Under the pieces are notes generated by a model. That model saw only the letters and a program-made list of their open reading frames with translations. It was not told the DNA's origin and made no database searches. From Halomonas sp. LR3S48 (GTDB taxonomy: Bacteria > Pseudomonadota > Gammaproteobacteria > Pseudomonadales > Halomonadaceae): a DNA stretch of 64,000 bases. Within the stretch, counting starts at the first letter, position 1. The number at the start of each line of letters is the position of its first letter. The DNA is taken from contig NZ_CP107009.1 in NCBI RefSeq assembly GCF_025725665.1, positions 2,542,001 to 2,606,000 of the forward strand, given 5' to 3'. Below are positions 61,709 to 64,000 of the stretch, piece after piece. The position numbers were made by a program, and so were the translations under genes.

Positions 61709-62220
61709 ATACACGGTCCTTGCAAATTGGGAGGATATTTGGGATGCCGCCTATAAATACAACAACCCGAACCAAATGACAATACTTCAGACTAGTTTTA
61801 GTCGACTCACATCGCCTGCGTCAAACAGCTAAGCCTATTGCCACGTAGAGTAAGCTCGCTCTTCGTTACCGCTATACACAAACTGAAAGCATTCGTCTTG
61901 TCAATCATCCAAGTTATGCTGCAATGACTGATACACCATGGCATATCCATTGCGAAGCGGCTTACGACGGACCAGCGCCCAAGGCCGGCTTTTTACGCGT
62001 CGCTCAGTTGCCAACCTACTCTAAAAACGCCACTTAAGGGCCGGCAAACTTGCATGAAAAAGGCGGATGGAGTGGCGTGCACGCAGGCTACAGGAGGAGC
62101 CAACACGGCATTTTCATCACGCATCCCTAATCAAGCGAGTTGCACTCCAACCTCCCTTTGTTACACTTTCCAAGGAACCTCACCTTGGATGAGATCGAGA
62201 GACACGACGAAAGGGATGTC
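61709..62220. other. Divergent intergenic region between mvaT and the Crp/Fnr gene
   Basis: No gene is visible in 512 bases. It contains the mvaT promoter (61754-61782) and, near its right end, the ribosome binding site AAAGGGA of the Crp/Fnr regulator. Open frames here lack ribosome binding sites and family signatures. Confidence 0.5.
61754..61782 (-). promoter_or_regulatory. Candidate mvaT promoter
   Basis: TTGTCA and TATTTA on the minus strand are separated by 17 bases; the -10 ends about 45 bases before the start codon. The good match makes this one of the clearer promoters in the window. Confidence 0.55.
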
Positions 62221-62925
62221 ATGTACTTGTTCCATAACTTCAAGGCACGCAACGACTTATGCCCCGAAGACAAGCGTATTTTCAATAGCCACATTGGCCC
62301 CATGCGGGAGGTGCAGAAAGGAAGCCACTTGGCCCGCGAAGGCGATACGCTCGAGTGCCTGCACGTCATCGAAAGGGGCTGGGCCTGCCGCTACAAGATG
62401 CTGCGCGACGGCAGTGAGCCCATTACTTCGCTACTGTTGCCTGGCGATATCAGCGACAGTGGCCAAGGCCTGTACAGCAGGCTGGAGTTCTCCATCAAGG
62501 CCATTACGTCGCTTCGCTTCATGACCATCGATTCGGAAAGCGCCGAGCGGCTGTTCCAGCGCCCCAGGATACTTCGCCTGTTCAAGGTTTCCGGGCACAT
62601 CAGCCATAGCGTGGCCTTGAACTGGATCATCAATGTCTCGGCGCGTAGTGCCGAGGGGCGAATCGCCAACTTGTTGTGCGAATGCTATGCCCGCTCCTAC
62701 GCTGCCGGGCTGACCTACAAGGGAAGATATTACTTCCCACTCACGCAAACGGAAATATCCGACGTGCTGGGTCTTTCCAGCGTTCACGTCAGCCGTTCGA
62801 TCGGCAAGATTAAGCGCAAGGGGCTGATCGAGAACTGCGAGAACAAGCAGATCCAGATCAAGAACTGGCGTGGCCTGGCTACGCTGGGTGATTTCAAGCA
62901 CGCAGATCTCGAGCTCACCGCTTGA
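62221..62925 (+). CDS. Crp/Fnr family transcriptional regulator
   Basis: The ATG at 62221 follows AAGGGA and gives 234 residues. The N-terminal cyclic-nucleotide-binding-like barrel (VQKGSHLAREGDTLECLHVIERGWACRYKML) and long helix are followed by a winged helix with LTQTEISDVLGLSSVHVSRSIGKIKRKGLI, the Crp/Fnr recognition helix. The N-terminal cysteine cluster of FNR for an iron-sulfur centre is absent, so it is not an FNR-type oxygen sensor. The ligand is unknown. Confidence 0.9.
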   Translation: MYLFHNFKARNDLCPEDKRIFNSHIGPMREVQKGSHLAREGDTLECLHVIERGWACRYKMLRDGSEPITSLLLPGDISDSGQGLYSRLEFSIKAITSLRFMTIDSESAERLFQRPRILRLFKVSGHISHSVALNWIINVSARSAEGRIANLLCECYARSYAAGLTYKGRYYFPLTQTEISDVLGLSSVHVSRSIGKIKRKGLIENCENKQIQIKNWRGLATLGDFKHADLELTA

Positions 62926-62984
62926 CTGCCTACACTCCTGCGGCGAAACAAGCACAATAGCCGGACCACCCGCCCACCCCACAC

Positions 62985-63581
62985 TTACCAAGGCGAGGGA
63001 ATAACGCCCTCATCAACGTATTCCTGAGTGCGATTGCGGTAGCGGTTCGGATCACCCTCGGCCTCCTCGGCCCACGCAGACTCCACAATCGGCGAATGGA
63101 AATCCCGGCTACGGTCGCGTCCGCAAACCGTACAGCGTGCTCGCCACCAGACGTAGACCTCACCCTCGCCGGAGAAACCGGCCATAAGATAATGGCGGTA
63201 ATCCGGCGGCGGATAATCTCGATACCACTGCTGCAACTGGGCATCAGTATCCGAAAGTGCCAAATCGATCTCGTAAAAGGTTTGGGTGCGGTAGGAGAAC
63301 CAGCGTGCCTGCACTGAAGACGGGGCGGGCATGGGGCGAGACAAAACAGCAGTTGCGCCCCCTGCAGGAGGCCGCTTGTCGAACCCGCCGCCCAGATTCC
63401 CACCCGGCGACCACCACGTATGATCGAAGGTCAATTCTTCCACCCACACCGGCCAACCCGTGGGGCCACCATTGAGCTGTACTGCAAAGTCATAACGCCG
63501 CAGCTCCGGCCGGGGCTCCGCCTCACAGGCGCTGGTCAATAAAAGCAGCATCAGCAGCAGCACAGGGCGCAGGTGGTTCAT
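62985..63581 (-). CDS. DUF2931-like lipoprotein
   Basis: I start at the ATG at 63581 (198 residues); an ATG at 63596 is possible. MNHLRPVLLLMLLLLTSAC is a lipoprotein signal with the lipobox L-T-S-A-C. The mature part contains YDFAVQLNGGPTGWPVWVEELTF, SVQARWFSYRTQTFYEIDLAL and FSGEGEVYVWWRARCTVCGRDRSRDF, which fit the DUF2931 pattern. Small lipoproteins of this kind often follow type VI secretion phospholipase effectors as immunity proteins; the upstream gene fits that role, so an immunity function is inferred. Confidence 0.7.
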   Translation of the reverse strand: MNHLRPVLLLMLLLLTSACEAEPRPELRRYDFAVQLNGGPTGWPVWVEELTFDHTWWSPGGNLGGGFDKRPPAGGATAVLSRPMPAPSSVQARWFSYRTQTFYEIDLALSDTDAQLQQWYRDYPPPDYRHYLMAGFSGEGEVYVWWRARCTVCGRDRSRDFHSPIVESAWAEEAEGDPNRYRNRTQEYVDEGVIPSPW

Positions 63582-63588
63582 CCATGAC

Positions 63589-64000
63589 CTAGGCATCCTG
63601 AGGCTCCTGCGGGGCCGCCACCGGCGCACTGTGGTGATTGGGAAATACCCGGCGCTTGCCGCTAGGCTCTGGGGCGTGGGCGAAGCGGTCTCTCAAAGTG
63701 AACGGGTACTGGCGGTGAGACGTATGGATGTAGCCGGTGAAGTGTTCGTGCGACATCTCCAGCATCCACTGCCGGCCGCGCCGCCTACCGTTTTGCCACC
63801 AGCTATCGATAAGAGCTTGCAGCTCGGCGGGAATGACATGATCAGGATCGGTGTCATCCAGATCGCGCAAGGGCACCCAGGCTCGCTTTGCTTCGTCGTG
63901 CATCTGGTGCAAGGCATAGATCGCCAGCTCCTTGCGCGTGGCGCGCCGCTCGACTTCGAGCACGTCCATGCCCTCCACGCGTATGGAGAGCCCTCTTGCC
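63589..64000 (-). CDS. C-terminal part of a DUF2235/Tle1-like protein (cut by window edge)
   Basis: The frame is open to the right edge with no start required inside the window; about 136 codons are visible. ATRKELAIYALHQMHDEAKRAWVPL followed by HVIPAELQALIDSW resembles the C-terminal part of DUF2235 (Tle1-type) hydrolases, and the tail is Pro/Ala-rich. DUF2235 proteins are often type VI secretion phospholipase effectors, and a lipoprotein gene follows immediately. The identification rests on a short region and is tentative. Confidence 0.5.
   Translation of the reverse strand, partial: ARGLSIRVEGMDVLEVERRATRKELAIYALHQMHDEAKRAWVPLRDLDDTDPDHVIPAELQALIDSWWQNGRRRGRQWMLEMSHEHFTGYIHTSHRQYPFTLRDRFAHAPEPSGKRRVFPNHHSAPVAAPQEPQDA

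Noticed and set aside
62221..62925. FNR-type oxygen sensor
   Set aside because: The N-terminal cysteine cluster needed for the iron-sulfur centre is absent.

Overview
The window looks like the chromosome of a moderately halophilic gammaproteobacterium of the Halomonas type. The basis is protein family content: an aa3 cytochrome oxidase cluster with its DUF2909 and DUF2970 companions, an MvaT-type H-NS protein, TRAP transport, and generally acidic proteins. Most flanking genes are GC-rich. The stretch at about 34.8-46.1 kb is clearly AT-rich and was probably acquired horizontally. The genus is an inference.

Left part (1-5.9 kb). A cytochrome c oxidase operon (coxB, coxA, ctaG, coxC) runs leftward. 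It is bordered by a DUF2909 membrane protein, the start of a SURF1 assembly factor cut by the left edge, and a DUF2970 protein. A hypothetical helical protein and a tRNA-Pro(GGG) follow.

Sugar-acid catabolism (6.2-19.3 kb). Several transcription units encode a non-phosphorylating L-fuconate/rhamnonate-type route: L-fuconate dehydratase, 2-keto-3-deoxy acid dehydrogenase, a fumarylacetoacetase-fold diketo-acid hydrolase, a UxaA-like dehydratase, two more SDR enzymes, an Ldh-type and an FAD-linked 2-hydroxyacid dehydrogenase, a DctPQM TRAP importer and a FadR-type regulator. Three promoters share a TGTCATAC(C/A)A motif that may be the regulator's operator.

Small accessory island (19.4-23.4 kb). 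It holds a CAP-domain protein, a 36-residue ORF, an NTP_transf_8 nucleotidyltransferase with palindromic upstream DNA, and a HipA-type kinase whose HTH partner lies downstream of it instead of upstream.

Polysaccharide locus (23.5-58.7 kb). Nearly all genes read leftward from a leader at about 58.9 kb. That leader carries a plausible promoter followed by an exact ops element, which implies RfaH-type antitermination. The locus supplies sugar nucleotides (UDP-glucuronate 4-epimerase, Ugd, WecB, WecC) and has an initiating polyprenyl glycosylphosphotransferase, about eight glycosyltransferases and an O-antigen-ligase/Wzy protein. It also encodes two sulfotransferases, a heparinase II/III-type protein, a polysaccharide deacetylase-like protein, and a dedicated sulfate uptake and activation set (SLC13-type permease, CysD, CysNC, CysQ) with no sulfate-reduction genes. 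I read it as a sulfated, uronic-acid-rich exopolysaccharide or capsule system. No Wzx, Wza or Wzc genes are visible, so export is presumably encoded elsewhere. Oddities include an ABC-membrane-domain/kinase-like fusion, a ParB/Srx-like protein, a coiled-coil protein ending in half a glycosyltransferase, and an S23-type four-helix-bundle gene with polypurine tracts set among the sulfate genes.

Right part (59.2-64 kb). Two hypothetical proteins, an AraC/GyrI-like regulator, an MvaT-family silencer, a Crp/Fnr regulator, a DUF2931-like lipoprotein and the 3' end of a gene resembling a DUF2235 (Tle1-type) effector. The last two suggest a type VI secretion effector-immunity pair cut by the right edge.
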